Shown here in pieces: positions 54,725 to 64,000 of a stretch of 64,000 bases of DNA. A program made the translations under genes and the position numbers. Source of the DNA: Enterobacter sp. Bisph1. GTDB taxonomy: Bacteria; Pseudomonadota; Gammaproteobacteria; Enterobacterales; Enterobacteriaceae. Numbering within the stretch: position 1 is the first letter of the stretch; every line of letters begins with the position of its first letter. Location of the stretch: assembly GCF_000814905.1 (NCBI RefSeq), contig NZ_JXAG01000035.1:62001-126000 (forward strand). Direction: 5' to 3'. The notes beneath the pieces were generated by a model that saw only the letters and a list, made by a program, of their open reading frames with translations, searched no databases and was not told the DNA's origin.

Positions 54725-56986
54725 TCATATAAACATAAAGGCAGCAGCTGCCTGGACAGACAATTTAAGCGTATCCCACTGACATCCAGCAACTCTATAT
54801 TTAACTCCATTATCTAAATGAATTTCAACAGGATTATTACTCATCTTTATACCCGTGATGTTAAATGATGCAGGATTGAAGGATACCGATGTTGTTGCTA
54901 TAGAAGCGCTTAAAAATGATAACGAACTACTTATACCTGTGATACTCTCGCTAAAAGCAGTCACTGAAAAACTGTGCAATTTCGGTTCAAATTTTGCTGC
55001 AGGAGCCTGAAGTGTTATAGCTTCAGCGCTGACCAATCTTATTTTATGTGGTGATTCAATTATTATTTCTCCGTCATTGACTTTTTGTGTCCAGCCCCCT
55101 CCATTAACTTCTATCGCAACGTTACCATTAATAACCTCAGACCTTCCACCGGACGCAATTGTTGTCATTTGTCCGCTGTCATACTTTTCGGTCAATTTAT
55201 CCGTAACATGATGCAGTTCCGTACCTTCTATATCCGTTGTTCGCCCGCCCTTGACCTTTACCGTGTCGCCGCCGCTGGTGATATCCAGCGTGCGCCCATT
55301 CTTAATGGTCTCTGTCTGACCATTATTAAAAAAGGTGGTTTCCGCATTCTCTACGGTAGTGGTACGTTTCGCCTTATAGTTGAAGGTGGCATCGCCAGTC
55401 ACATCATCCTTCTGCTCTTTTAAGATAGTGGTGGTACGGTTGCCATCAATATTTACCGTCTTGTCATTTTCCACCGACACTTTCATATCTTTTTCTGAGT
55501 GCAGCTCTACGGCTTCACTCCCGGCGCGGTCTTCAAAAAAGAGATAGCTGGCGTTGTCTTTATTGCCATCTTTACTGCGGGTCATAAAGCCCATACGGGT
55601 GGAATCGTCCGGTAGCGACCACGGCGGCATACTGGCTTCGTTATAGACGCGTCCGGTGACAATCGGCCTGTCCGGATCGCCATTGATAAAGTCGATCACC
55701 ACTTCATCGCCAACGCGCGGGATCTGTACGCCGCCAAAACCCTGCCCGGCCCAGGCGCTGGAGACGCGCACCCAGCAGGAGCTGGTATCATCCCCTTTCG
55801 CCAGGCGGTCCCAGTGGAATTTGACTTTCACGCGACCGTATTTATCGGTCCAGATGCTTTCCCCCTGCGGGCCGACAACTTTCGCCGTCTGCGGGCCGTA
55901 GGTTTTTGGCCATGCCGTTACCAGTGCCGGGCGAAACACCACTGAGGAAGGGATTACGGTGAAATCGATGCGGTGCACCGTTTCACCGTCGCTGCCGCTG
56001 GCGTAGCGGTTCTCTTCAAAAAAGTAGTTCACTTCCAGCGTCAGGTATTCGCCGTTATCGCTAAAAAAGGGGGCGTTATAGAGCGCAAAGGTGTGGCCCG
56101 GTGCGATCCCCATCGCCGTGGCGGTGCCCTGAATCTGTTGATGTTCAACCTGCCAGCGCTCCTGCCGTATGCGCGCGTAATATTCACCGTGACCGTGCTC
56201 GACAAAGCGCCCCGGCCAGTCGTACACATCAATGCTGCCCGGCTGCGGCGAGGCGGGATTCTGCCGCGCCTGGAATAACCAGGCGTTCGGTTTGCGGAAA
56301 TCGTAATCGTCGAGGCTGTAGATGCCCGGCGTTACGCTGTCCTCCAGCGCCCACTGGCTGATGCCCTCTTCAGAGGTCGAACCGCCGGATGGCGTCTGGT
56401 GATAAGGAATGGTTTCATAGCCGCTAAAGGGCTGATTTTCTGTTGCCGCGTCGCCGAGCACCAATACATGGCGGTCGGCCTCGTGACGGAAATGGTAGGC
56501 AATCCCCTCAAGCTCCATCAGGCGGCTGATAAAATCAAAGCTCGATTCCTGATATTGCACGCAGTAATCCCACACGCGATAGCTGCCGGTCAGCTTATCT
56601 TCCACGTTCACCTGATATTCACCGAGCAGCGTTTTCACGATCTGCGGCACAGTCTGGCCCTGAAAGATACGCAGGTTGCGGTCACGCTTCATCGGCCACA
56701 GATCCGGCTCTACCGTCAACTGGTAAGCCGCATAGCGGGTGCCGGAAAGCTCGACGGCACTCACCGCCACGCGGGTCACTTTACCGTTGATGTAACGGGT
56801 GGTCACACCCTGCATCGGAATATTAACCGTCACGGATTGCCCCAGCAGCTTGCTGCGGTCTGCGCGCGGGTCGGTGCTGAGTACGGTCAGCGAAAGCGCG
56901 AATGATTCAGAAAGCGCTTCGCGCCCGATTAATTTCCAAAAAAGAAAGCCCTCGGTCGGTAAATTGACCGTAATTCTGTTTTGCAT
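54725..56986 (-). CDS. vgrG: T6SS spike protein VgrG (copy 2)
   Basis: The protein is 753 residues, the same length as copy 1, and nearly the same through the gp27/gp5 parts (CVQYQESSFDFISRLMELEGI, GRVKVKFHWDR, SYLFFEDRAGSEAVELHSEKDM). It diverges after about residue 530 in the needle and especially in the last 80 residues, which end in AAAAFMFI. No toxin domain is recognisable. An AGGGATCG ribosome site precedes the ATG. It lies 59 bp downstream of the DcrB-family gene in the core T6SS operon. Confidence 0.95.
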   Translation of the reverse strand: MQNRITVNLPTEGFLFWKLIGREALSESFALSLTVLSTDPRADRSKLLGQSVTVNIPMQGVTTRYINGKVTRVAVSAVELSGTRYAAYQLTVEPDLWPMKRDRNLRIFQGQTVPQIVKTLLGEYQVNVEDKLTGSYRVWDYCVQYQESSFDFISRLMELEGIAYHFRHEADRHVLVLGDAATENQPFSGYETIPYHQTPSGGSTSEEGISQWALEDSVTPGIYSLDDYDFRKPNAWLFQARQNPASPQPGSIDVYDWPGRFVEHGHGEYYARIRQERWQVEHQQIQGTATAMGIAPGHTFALYNAPFFSDNGEYLTLEVNYFFEENRYASGSDGETVHRIDFTVIPSSVVFRPALVTAWPKTYGPQTAKVVGPQGESIWTDKYGRVKVKFHWDRLAKGDDTSSCWVRVSSAWAGQGFGGVQIPRVGDEVVIDFINGDPDRPIVTGRVYNEASMPPWSLPDDSTRMGFMTRSKDGNKDNASYLFFEDRAGSEAVELHSEKDMKVSVENDKTVNIDGNRTTTILKEQKDDVTGDATFNYKAKRTTTVENAETTFFNNGQTETIKNGRTLDITSGGDTVKVKGGRTTDIEGTELHHVTDKLTEKYDSGQMTTIASGGRSEVINGNVAIEVNGGGWTQKVNDGEIIIESPHKIRLVSAEAITLQAPAAKFEPKLHSFSVTAFSESITGISSSLSFLSASIATTSVSFNPASFNITGIKMSNNPVEIHLDNGVKYRVAGCQWDTLKLSVQAAAAFMFI

Positions 56987-57045
56987 AATGAGCGATCCCT
57001 GGTAAGCGTTTCACAAAGGTGAATATTAAATGCCATGACGCAGTG

Positions 57046-57426
57046 CTATTTCGCGCGGTGAAATTTAATACTCTGGATAATGTCCTGATATTGCTTTTGA
57101 TGATCTTCGCCAAATTCACCCGGACAGGTGCCGACATAGCTGATGATTTTTTTTCCGGCGGCGGGATCTTCGAGCAAAATTAACGTTTGGCGTTGAAAAA
57201 TAACGTGGTTGTCATTTTTGAACTGATAGAAGAGTTCTACGGCGGGATACCCGTCTACTTCGAGCATTTGCGATGACTCAAGATGGAAGTCGATGAGCGT
57301 CATCTCCAGCTCTCGCATTTTATTGGCCGCAACCGCATACACTTTATCATCGGCTTGCGCACTACTGCGGGACACGACAAACGTAAATTCACTGCCACCA
57401 TAATTGCTGTGTGTTAATAAATTCAT
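57046..57426 (-). CDS. DcrB/DUF1795-family T6SS accessory protein
   Basis: The start is set at the ATG at 57426 (an open frame to 57561 is not supported), giving 126 residues. The DcrB/DUF1795 pattern is present: EFTFVVSRS near the start, VYAVAANKMRELEMTLIDFHL, and a C-terminal IFQRQTLILLEDP, ISYVGTCPGEF. DUF1795 includes the Eag chaperones that shield membrane regions of T6SS effectors before loading. Here it sits between the kinase and vgrG copy 2, a place that fits a loading role. No Rhs or PAAR effector lies beside it. Confidence 0.75.
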   Translation of the reverse strand: MNLLTHSNYGGSEFTFVVSRSSAQADDKVYAVAANKMRELEMTLIDFHLESSQMLEVDGYPAVELFYQFKNDNHVIFQRQTLILLEDPAAGKKIISYVGTCPGEFGEDHQKQYQDIIQSIKFHRAK

Positions 57427-57564
57427 AGTTCTGTCTTTTTTAATATAACGAGCGGGACGAGCGTTGTTATTGCAATAAAAAACATTGCGTTGGGCAATGT
57501 AAAAAAGACGCGCGCGGGAGAAACCTCCCACGCGCGACCGGGCGTATGCCCGAAGAAACAATAA

Positions 57565-59025
57565 CTATTGTGCTTGCGGATTAATCAGCCAGGTGCCTGG
57601 CTGGGCGATAGTGATGGTCTGAGTGCGGCTCTGACCATTGCCCTGCAGGACCAGTTTATAGCGCCCCGGCTGCAGTTTTAGCGAAGCGAAACCATTGGTG
57701 GCCGGTGAAACCGACTGGGCTTCGCCATTCAACGTCAGTTTTTCGCCCTCATTCATGCGCACAAAAATCTGCGCAATCGGCTCCTGGGTCACAGGCGCGG
57801 TGCTCGCGCTCTGTGCCTGGCTGGTTTGCGACGCCGCAGGTGCTGTGCTGGTATCCTGTACGGTCTGGCGCGGCGCGTCGGAAACTGACGGTGTGTTGGG
57901 CTGCTGCACCGGCGTGCTGACGGTTTGCGTCTGCGCATTTTCCGGCGCGGAGCTGCCGCCAAACAACATCGCACCGGCGACCACGCCGACAATGACGCCC
58001 GCAGCCACCAGCCCCGGTAATTTGTAGCGTTTAACGCGGCTTAGCACATCGGTTTTTTCCGCCGGCTCTTCAACCGGTACCAGCATGGTCCCCGGCTGTT
58101 TGACGCTCATCACGTCGTCAAGCCCGGCAACGGGCATCTCCATCAGCGCGGCAAACTCATCCACCGTTTGCGGACGATCTTCCATTTTCAACGCCAGCGC
58201 GCGATCGATCGCCTGCAGCAGCGTAGGGGAATAACCCGGAATACCGCGCTGGGTCAACGGCACATAGGTATCCTGAATGCTGCGCACCACGCTCACCGGC
58301 GGCGGTGAGCCGATAATCAGCGTATGCAGCACCGCGCCCAGCGCGTAGATATCGGTCCACGGTCCCTGTTCGCTCTCGTTATCGTCGGTGTATTGTTCAA
58401 TCGGCGCATAGCCCGGACGCAGCATGGTTTCGGTTTCATCGGATACCGAGCCAATGCTGCGGCGCGCCGAGCCGAAATCGAGCAGAACCGGCAGGCCGTT
58501 ATCCTGAATCTGGATATTGTCCAGCGAGATATCGCGGTGCAGATAACCTTCATCATGGATGGTTTTAATTGCCCCCAGCAGCATCGGCAGCATGCGGCGG
58601 ATCCACGCTTCATTAATCAGCATCGGATTCTTTTCACGCAGGCGGGAAAGCGTGGTGCCGCTGTAGAACACCGTGCCCATATAGGCGGTGTCGTTCTGCA
58701 CCCAGAAGCGCAGCACATGCAGCAGGTTAGGATGGTTAAAGCGCGCCAGCAGACGCGCCTCCTGGATAAAACTGTTCAGCCCGGCGGTAAAAGCTTTACT
58801 AAAGCGCTCGCTGCGCAGCACCAGCGTCATATCATCGTTACGCACCGCCAGCGACGACGGCATAAACTCTTTAATAGCGATGGTTCGCTCAAGCTGGTGA
58901 TCCTTGGCGCGGTAAACGATGCCGAACCCGCCGCCGCCAATCACTTCTAAAATTTCAAACTCATTGAAGCGATATCCCGGCGGCAGCGCATTCGGTACAC
59001 TCCGGTTGTTATCGTGATCCGTCAT
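57565..59025 (-). CDS. Membrane Ser/Thr protein kinase of the T6SS (PpkA/TagE-like)
   Basis: The 486-residue protein has a cytoplasmic kinase domain (about 20-295) with Gly loop GGGGFG at 31-36, Lys52 in IAIKEF, catalytic YLHRDISLDN (Asp165, Asn170) and DFG at 183-185. One membrane span lies at about 337-356. A Thr/Gln/Ser/Pro-rich stretch and a beta-rich C-terminal periplasmic domain (KLTLNGEAQSVSP, LQPGRYKLVLQ) follow. T6SS kinases of the PpkA kind phosphorylate Fha or similar targets to start firing. No phosphatase or Fha gene is visible in this window, so they may lie beyond the right edge. Confidence 0.9.
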   Translation of the reverse strand: MTDHDNNRSVPNALPPGYRFNEFEILEVIGGGGFGIVYRAKDHQLERTIAIKEFMPSSLAVRNDDMTLVLRSERFSKAFTAGLNSFIQEARLLARFNHPNLLHVLRFWVQNDTAYMGTVFYSGTTLSRLREKNPMLINEAWIRRMLPMLLGAIKTIHDEGYLHRDISLDNIQIQDNGLPVLLDFGSARRSIGSVSDETETMLRPGYAPIEQYTDDNESEQGPWTDIYALGAVLHTLIIGSPPPVSVVRSIQDTYVPLTQRGIPGYSPTLLQAIDRALALKMEDRPQTVDEFAALMEMPVAGLDDVMSVKQPGTMLVPVEEPAEKTDVLSRVKRYKLPGLVAAGVIVGVVAGAMLFGGSSAPENAQTQTVSTPVQQPNTPSVSDAPRQTVQDTSTAPAASQTSQAQSASTAPVTQEPIAQIFVRMNEGEKLTLNGEAQSVSPATNGFASLKLQPGRYKLVLQGNGQSRTQTITIAQPGTWLINPQAQ

Positions 59026-59051
59026 AGTGGAAAACTCTCTTGATAATGGCT

Positions 59052-61670
59052 TTACGCCGCAAACTGACAGTGAAACTCACCCTGCTCACAGGTAACCCGT
59101 AAACGCTTATATTGCTCATCGCGCGCGCTGGCGTCGAGTAATAGCTGGCTCATCAGCGGCAGCAGGGTATTAGTAAGGATGGCGTCCACCATACGGCCGC
59201 CCGATTCAACTTCCGTGCAGCGGGCGACAATTTGTTCAACTACGCTGTCATCCACTTCCGACACAATACCGTGATTATCCGCCAGACGGCGCTGAATGCG
59301 CTTAAGCTGCAGGCGCACAATCATCGCCAGCATTTCGTCGCTCAGCGGATAGTATGGCACCACCAGCAAACGGCCCAGCAGCGCCGGCGGGAATACCTGC
59401 AGCAGCGGCGCACGTAGCGCATCGCGCAGGGCGTCCGGTTCCGGCATCAGTTCCGGGTCGGCACACATACCGGTAATCAACTCGGTACCGACGTTGGAGG
59501 TAAGAATAATAATGGTGTTACGAAAATCAATATGCCGCCCTTCACCATCTTCCATCCAGCCTTTATCGAACACCTGGAAAAAGATTTCATGCACATCCGG
59601 GTGGGCTTTTTCAATCTCATCGAGCAGCACCACGCTGTAGGGACGACGGCGCACCGCTTCCGTTAACACGCCGCCTTCGCCATAACCGACATAGCCCGGA
59701 GGCGCACCTTTCAGGGTCGACACCGTGTGGGCTTCCTGGAATTCGCTCATGTTGATGGTGATAACGTTCTGCTCACCGCCGTACAGGGATTCCGCCAGCG
59801 CCAGCGCGGTTTCCGTTTTACCCACGCCGGACGGGCCGCAGAGCATAAAGACGCCGACGGGTTTATTCGGATCGTCAAGTCGCGCACGGGAAGTACGCAC
59901 GCGTTTTGCAATCAGTTCCAGACCGTGACGCTGACCGATCACCCGTTCATTAAGGGTATCAGCCAGTTTCAGTACCGCGTCGATCTCGTTTTTCACCATC
60001 CGTCCCAGCGGGATGCCGGTCCAGTCGGAAACCACTGCGGCCACCACATTGGCATCAACGGAGGTAAACAGTAGCGGCGCATCGCCCTGCAGCGCACGCA
60101 ACTGTGCCTGCTGTTCGGTGAGGGTCGCGCGTAACGCTTCCAGCGAATCTTCCGGGGAAGTATGCAGCTGCGCGCGCAGGGCAATAATCGCATCCACCAG
60201 CGCCTGCTCCTGCTCCCAGCGGGCAGTCAGCTCGTCACGCTGCACGGCAAGTTTGTGTAAATCCAGCTCCAGCTTTTCAACACGATCGCTGGCACCCGCC
60301 GCCATTTTCGCTTCGCGATTGGCAATCTCGATCTCCACGTCCAGCGCGGCAATGCGATGCAGGCAATCTTCCAGCTGCGGCGGCGGTGAACTTTGGCTGA
60401 CGGCAACGCGCGCGCAGGCGGTATCGAGCAGCGCGACGGCTTTATCCGGCAGCTGGCGCGCCGGAATATAGCGGTGCGAAAGCTTAACCGCCGCCACCAC
60501 CGCTTCATCCAGCAGCAGCACGCGGTGATGTTTTTCCAGCGCCGACACGGTACTGCGCAGCATCAGCACCGCTTTCTCTTCGTCTGGCTCAGCTACCTGC
60601 ACCGTCTGGAAACGGCGGGTCAGGGCCGGATCTTTCTCAATGTACTTTTTGTATTCCGCCCAGGTTGTCGCGCCGATGGTGCGCAGCTGACCGCGCGCCA
60701 GCGCCGGTTTCAGCAGGTTGGCGGCATCGCCGGTGCCCTGCTGGCCGCCTGCGCCAATTAAGGTGTGAATTTCGTCGATAAACAAAATGATCGGTGTCGG
60801 GCTGGATTGCACTTCGTTAATCAGCGACTGTAAACGCGCTTCGAATTCGCCCTTCATGCCCGCGCCCGCCTGCAGCATGCCGATATCCAGCAGCCACAGC
60901 TGGACGTCAACCAGCGGCTCCGGCACATCACCGGCGGCAATACGCAGCGCCAGCCCTTCGACCACCGCAGTTTTACCGACGCCCGCTTCACCGGTGAGTA
61001 ATGGGTTGTTCTGCCGACGGCGCATCAGAATATCCACCATCTGGCGGATCTCTTCATCGCGACCGACCACCGGATCGATTTTGCCATCCCGCGCGCGCGC
61101 CGTCAGATCCTGACCGTATTGCGCTAAGGTGCCCTGCTTACTCGGTACGCTTGCCCCCGCATCATCATTAAGGGCCACCGTCGCCTGTTGACTCTCTTTG
61201 CTGTTAGCGAAGATGGTATCGAAACTCTCCAGCAGCGCATCGGCGCTGATACGTTCAAACTGCGGCGAAATGCCTTTTAGCACATTCGCCAGGCTCCAGG
61301 TTTTCAGGATCCCGGCCAGCAGATGGCCGCCGCGAATGCGCGTCACGCCATATTTCAGCGAGCCGTAAACCCATGCGCGCTCGACGGCGGTATCGATATG
61401 TTCTGACAGGTCAGAAACCGAACTTGCGCCGCGCGGCAGTTTATCCAGCGCCGCGACGATATCCCGCGTCAGGGCCTCTTCATCGAGGGAAAAGTGGCGG
61501 ATAGCCAGTTGTAAGTCGCCCTCCGTCTGTTGCATCAGCTGATGCAGCCAGTGCACCAGCTCCACATACGGGTTGCCACGCAGCTTACAAAACGCGGTGG
61601 CGCTTTCCAGCGAGGTAAATAACAGCGTATCGAGTTTGCCGAACAGAACGGCGCGGCTGATTTCTGACAT
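59052..61670 (-). CDS. clpV: T6SS sheath-recycling ATPase ClpV (TssH)
   Basis: The start is set at the ATG at 61670, which gives the usual MSEISRAVLFGKL and has GGATGA upstream; an ATG four codons earlier is less likely. The 872-residue protein has an N-domain, a first AAA+ module (GEAGVGKT, IILFIDEIHTLIGAG), a coiled-coil middle part, and a second AAA+ module (GPSGVGKTETALALAE, VVLLDEIEKAHPDVHEIFFQ). ClpV disassembles the contracted TssB-TssC sheath. A 26-bp gap separates it from the kinase downstream, and tssG lies 112 bp upstream. Confidence 0.96.
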   Translation of the reverse strand: MSEISRAVLFGKLDTLLFTSLESATAFCKLRGNPYVELVHWLHQLMQQTEGDLQLAIRHFSLDEEALTRDIVAALDKLPRGASSVSDLSEHIDTAVERAWVYGSLKYGVTRIRGGHLLAGILKTWSLANVLKGISPQFERISADALLESFDTIFANSKESQQATVALNDDAGASVPSKQGTLAQYGQDLTARARDGKIDPVVGRDEEIRQMVDILMRRRQNNPLLTGEAGVGKTAVVEGLALRIAAGDVPEPLVDVQLWLLDIGMLQAGAGMKGEFEARLQSLINEVQSSPTPIILFIDEIHTLIGAGGQQGTGDAANLLKPALARGQLRTIGATTWAEYKKYIEKDPALTRRFQTVQVAEPDEEKAVLMLRSTVSALEKHHRVLLLDEAVVAAVKLSHRYIPARQLPDKAVALLDTACARVAVSQSSPPPQLEDCLHRIAALDVEIEIANREAKMAAGASDRVEKLELDLHKLAVQRDELTARWEQEQALVDAIIALRAQLHTSPEDSLEALRATLTEQQAQLRALQGDAPLLFTSVDANVVAAVVSDWTGIPLGRMVKNEIDAVLKLADTLNERVIGQRHGLELIAKRVRTSRARLDDPNKPVGVFMLCGPSGVGKTETALALAESLYGGEQNVITINMSEFQEAHTVSTLKGAPPGYVGYGEGGVLTEAVRRRPYSVVLLDEIEKAHPDVHEIFFQVFDKGWMEDGEGRHIDFRNTIIILTSNVGTELITGMCADPELMPEPDALRDALRAPLLQVFPPALLGRLLVVPYYPLSDEMLAMIVRLQLKRIQRRLADNHGIVSEVDDSVVEQIVARCTEVESGGRMVDAILTNTLLPLMSQLLLDASARDEQYKRLRVTCEQGEFHCQFAA

Positions 61671-61782
61671 GAGTTCATCCATTATTCATAATTAGTGTGC
61701 AGTCGATCCTTTAAGCCGTCTCGTTGTGCGATACGACACGCAGGATAGGTGCGTACGTCAGACCAGGAAACAAACGTGGAGG

Positions 61783-62826
61783 TTATCCCTCCGGGCTGAA
61801 AACCAAATCGCCTCGCGCTTGTGGCAGCGGCTGATGACCCAGCCAGGCGCTGTAACCGAGGCGACCCGCGCCGCCAAGGGTAGCGCCTGCCACATCTTCG
61901 CGGCGTAATATCACTTTGACCTCCCACTGATACTCAATGCCGAGATACTGGCGCACCCAGTCGCGGGTGGCGGAGATATACTTTTCATCAGGCATAAAAC
62001 GCCGGTAGGTATCGAGGGGCAGCGGGCCGATTTCGATGCGAAACTTATGCGCAACATCGCGCACCGCTTTGCCCAGAAAGGCCGTTTGCCCCAGGCGCGC
62101 AGCGTGTCGACCGCCCTGTAAGCGAGCGCGTTCACGCGGGCTTAAGGGCATCCATTGCGGCACGTTTTCAACAATTTTTACCGGCACATTAAAGTAGCTG
62201 CGCAGGATCTTCTCCAGCCCCTCCGGATCGCGCCCGTTACGGGTCAGATGTCCGGCGACGGCGAAGCGGGCATGAGGGCTAAGGCTGCCTTTTTCCAGCT
62301 GTCCCGGCTGCCCCATTCCCACCAGCGACGCGATGTACTGTTCAAAACGTTTGTTATCAGCGCGATCAAGAGAAACCGTCGGCTGCGCATCGGCCCACGC
62401 GCGGTAAAACAGCAGCGCCAGGCGGTGATGAAATACATCGGCGAAGGCGCTAAGGCTGTCATCCTGATGGTGGGAGATGCGCTCGCTGGCATATTCCGTC
62501 AGGTGTACCGGCAGCGGACCGTTCGGGCCAAACAGGCCAAAACTGAGGATTGAAACGTCATACAGCGGTGAATTTTCGCGTTTGTGCACCCCGGCAACGG
62601 TCGAGGGCGCAAAGCCCAGCGACGGCTTCTGCCCAATGCGCAACGGTTCAAAACGCGGCAGCGGCGCGCGTCCCAACGGGTAACGTTCACCACCGCGCGC
62701 ATCGACACGCCGCAACAGCGTAAACAGATCGAAGCGCCAGGGCGCGGCCATCACGTTTTGCCAGAAGGTATCCGGCAAGGCGCTGGCGCGGGTGATAACC
62801 GGGGCGCTGCCGAGGGTGTCGGTCAT
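61783..62826 (-). CDS. tssG: T6SS baseplate protein TssG
   Basis: The 347-residue protein matches TssG: PWRFDLFTLLRRVDARGGERYPLG near residue 29, RIGQKPSLGFAPSTV, LSFGLFGPNGPLPVHLTEYA, and FHHRLALLFYRAWA. It is part of the baseplate with TssF, TssK and TssE. Its start overlaps the tssF stop by ATGA, so the two are translationally coupled. About 110 bp separates it from clpV. Confidence 0.96.
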   Translation of the reverse strand: MTDTLGSAPVITRASALPDTFWQNVMAAPWRFDLFTLLRRVDARGGERYPLGRAPLPRFEPLRIGQKPSLGFAPSTVAGVHKRENSPLYDVSILSFGLFGPNGPLPVHLTEYASERISHHQDDSLSAFADVFHHRLALLFYRAWADAQPTVSLDRADNKRFEQYIASLVGMGQPGQLEKGSLSPHARFAVAGHLTRNGRDPEGLEKILRSYFNVPVKIVENVPQWMPLSPRERARLQGGRHAARLGQTAFLGKAVRDVAHKFRIEIGPLPLDTYRRFMPDEKYISATRDWVRQYLGIEYQWEVKVILRREDVAGATLGGAGRLGYSAWLGHQPLPQARGDLVFSPEG

Positions 62827-64000
62827 ATCAGCGCCCTCTTGCCCATCCGCGGCGGCCAGTAACCCACTTCCCCGCGCTGCTGGCTCATCAGGGTAAATTC
62901 CGTAAAACTGTTCATCCCCACCAGGCGGGCAAAGACGCGCTCCAGCACGCTGCCGAACAGATAAGGGCTAAAGCCGGAAAACGCCTGCTCATCCACCGTG
63001 AGCGTAATACCAATCCCGCGGGCGAAAACAATCGGACCCGGTTCCGGCACGCGACGATGTACCGGCTCCAGTACGCAGTGGCGCACGCCCTCAATCTGGC
63101 GCGCCACCGGCGCTTCCGCAAGCCGGGTGTAAAGGCCCAACAGCTGGCGCAGCGCGGCGGCGCCTTCGCCATCTTCGCCGTCCATCAGGCTCAGGTAGTT
63201 CATCTGCAGCTGGCTTATTAGCCGCCAGGTGCTTAGCCCCTCCGCCAGCGCCGGACGCGGCGGCGTCGGCCCTTTACGCAGTTTTAAGCTTTTCACCGGC
63301 AGCGAATCCGGCAGGACAAACTGCCCCATATCCTGCTGCAGCATCAACGGCAAATCGCGGCTGGTGCACAGCACTTCGGCGGTAATGTAGCGCAACTCTT
63401 CGCGCCACGGCGCATGCTGCTCATCCACCAGCGAGGCAAAGACTTCGGAACCGATATAGCCGGTACGAGTGCCGTAGCGTTGAGCATGTTCCGACAGCGC
63501 ACGCTGTTCGCGACGCAGGGAAAAATAGGCCCCGTAGTTGCCGTCATCCTGGCTCCAGCTGCTCCAGAACGGACGGAAGGTCTGTTCATCGCGCTGACCG
63601 TCGATGCTGGCGTGAATTTTCGTCACGCCATAGATTTCGTAATCCAGCGGGCGAATGTTATCGACCACCAGATGGTATTCATGCAGGCTGTCGCTGAGCT
63701 TTTGCCGCTCCGCCACTTTCGGAAACAGGTTAATCACCGGCGTGCAGTGCAGCGCCAGGTGACTTTTGTCGACCACCCGCTCGAGCTGTGAATCGGCTTT
63801 ATCCAGCAGAATAACAATATCAAATGAGGTCGCTTCGCCGCTCTGCGCCAGCATTTTGCCCAAACCATGCAGACTGATAAACTGAAAACGCGCCGGAAAC
63901 GCAAAGTACTCCTGCAACAGACGGTAGCCATCGAAATTGCGCAGATCGTCCGGCAGCAGCGCCTGATCGGCGCGAAAGCCCTCCTGACGCAGGGCGTCAT
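62823..64000 (-). CDS. tssF: T6SS baseplate protein TssF (partial, N-terminus outside window)
   Basis: The frame is open from 62823 to the right window edge, giving about 392 residues from the C-terminal part of a protein usually near 590-620. It matches TssF: GLGKMLAQSGEATSFDIVILLD, LHCTPVINLFPKVAE, HEYHLVVDNIRPLDYEIYGVT, LSLMDGEDGEGAAALRQLLGLY, and GIGITLTVDEQAFSG. The upstream residues DALRQEGFRADQALLPDDLRN continue the family before the edge. TssF forms the baseplate wedge with TssG, whose gene it overlaps by four bases. Confidence 0.94.
   Translation of the reverse strand, partial: DALRQEGFRADQALLPDDLRNFDGYRLLQEYFAFPARFQFISLHGLGKMLAQSGEATSFDIVILLDKADSQLERVVDKSHLALHCTPVINLFPKVAERQKLSDSLHEYHLVVDNIRPLDYEIYGVTKIHASIDGQRDEQTFRPFWSSWSQDDGNYGAYFSLRREQRALSEHAQRYGTRTGYIGSEVFASLVDEQHAPWREELRYITAEVLCTSRDLPLMLQQDMGQFVLPDSLPVKSLKLRKGPTPPRPALAEGLSTWRLISQLQMNYLSLMDGEDGEGAAALRQLLGLYTRLAEAPVARQIEGVRHCVLEPVHRRVPEPGPIVFARGIGITLTVDEQAFSGFSPYLFGSVLERVFARLVGMNSFTEFTLMSQQRGEVGYWPPRMGKRALI

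Overview
The window reads as chromosome of an enterobacterium (Enterobacteriaceae, closest in flavour to Kosakonia, Enterobacter or Klebsiella). The reasons are the E. coli/Salmonella-type genes (bluF-bluR, ycgZ-ymgA-ariR, yciG/F/E-katN, mqo, dcuSR, a FumA/FumB-type fumarase, emrAB-like pump) in GC-rich DNA, with AT-rich patches that look acquired. No rRNA, tRNA, CRISPR array or insertion sequence was seen. The genus is an inference from gene content.

Layout. 1-4126: three tandem minus-strand genes of an unrecognised paralogous family; a fourth copy lies alone at 23017-24060. 4742-7613: a CPA1-type cation/proton antiporter and a membrane-anchored alpha/beta hydrolase. 7846-11258: the blue-light/biofilm module, with ycgZ-ymgA-ariR divergent from bluF-bluR and paired TGTACA motifs in the control regions. 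11284-15744: a marR-emrA-emrB-MFS efflux operon with a near-perfect 40-bp palindrome over its promoter. 15922-26797: an oxidative and stationary-phase stress region (AhpD-like, yciE-katN, MBL hydrolase, DUF1264 lipoprotein, katG, the fourth family member, yciG-yciF and small proteins). 26935-32603: a GlxA-type regulator, a GAPDH, an aldehyde dehydrogenase with a sigma-54 type promoter, and its divergent AcoR-like activator.

32685-45632 is an organic-acid block: mqo, a MurQ-like SIS protein, the DcuS-DcuR two-component system, ApbE, a three-domain flavinylated fumarate reductase, a DASS dicarboxylate transporter and a class I fumarase. A perfect FNR box lies in the divergent control region. 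Together these suggest uptake of malate, tartrate or fumarate, conversion to fumarate, and NADH-linked reduction to succinate when oxygen is low.

45760-64000 is part of a type VI secretion locus read leftward: tssF (cut by the window edge), tssG, clpV, a membrane Ser/Thr kinase, a DcrB-family gene, vgrG, a set of small DUF3592-like genes including apparent fragments, then a DUF2169-pentapeptide / pentapeptide / DUF3540 / DUF4150-PAAR / vgrG / DUF3592-like module. No toxin domain is recognisable in that module.

The strongest candidate for something undescribed is the four-member family: conserved helical N-terminus, hypervariable Ala/Pro/Ser linker, and a conserved C-terminal module with a GxxVTLYY...DWYT...EC signature.
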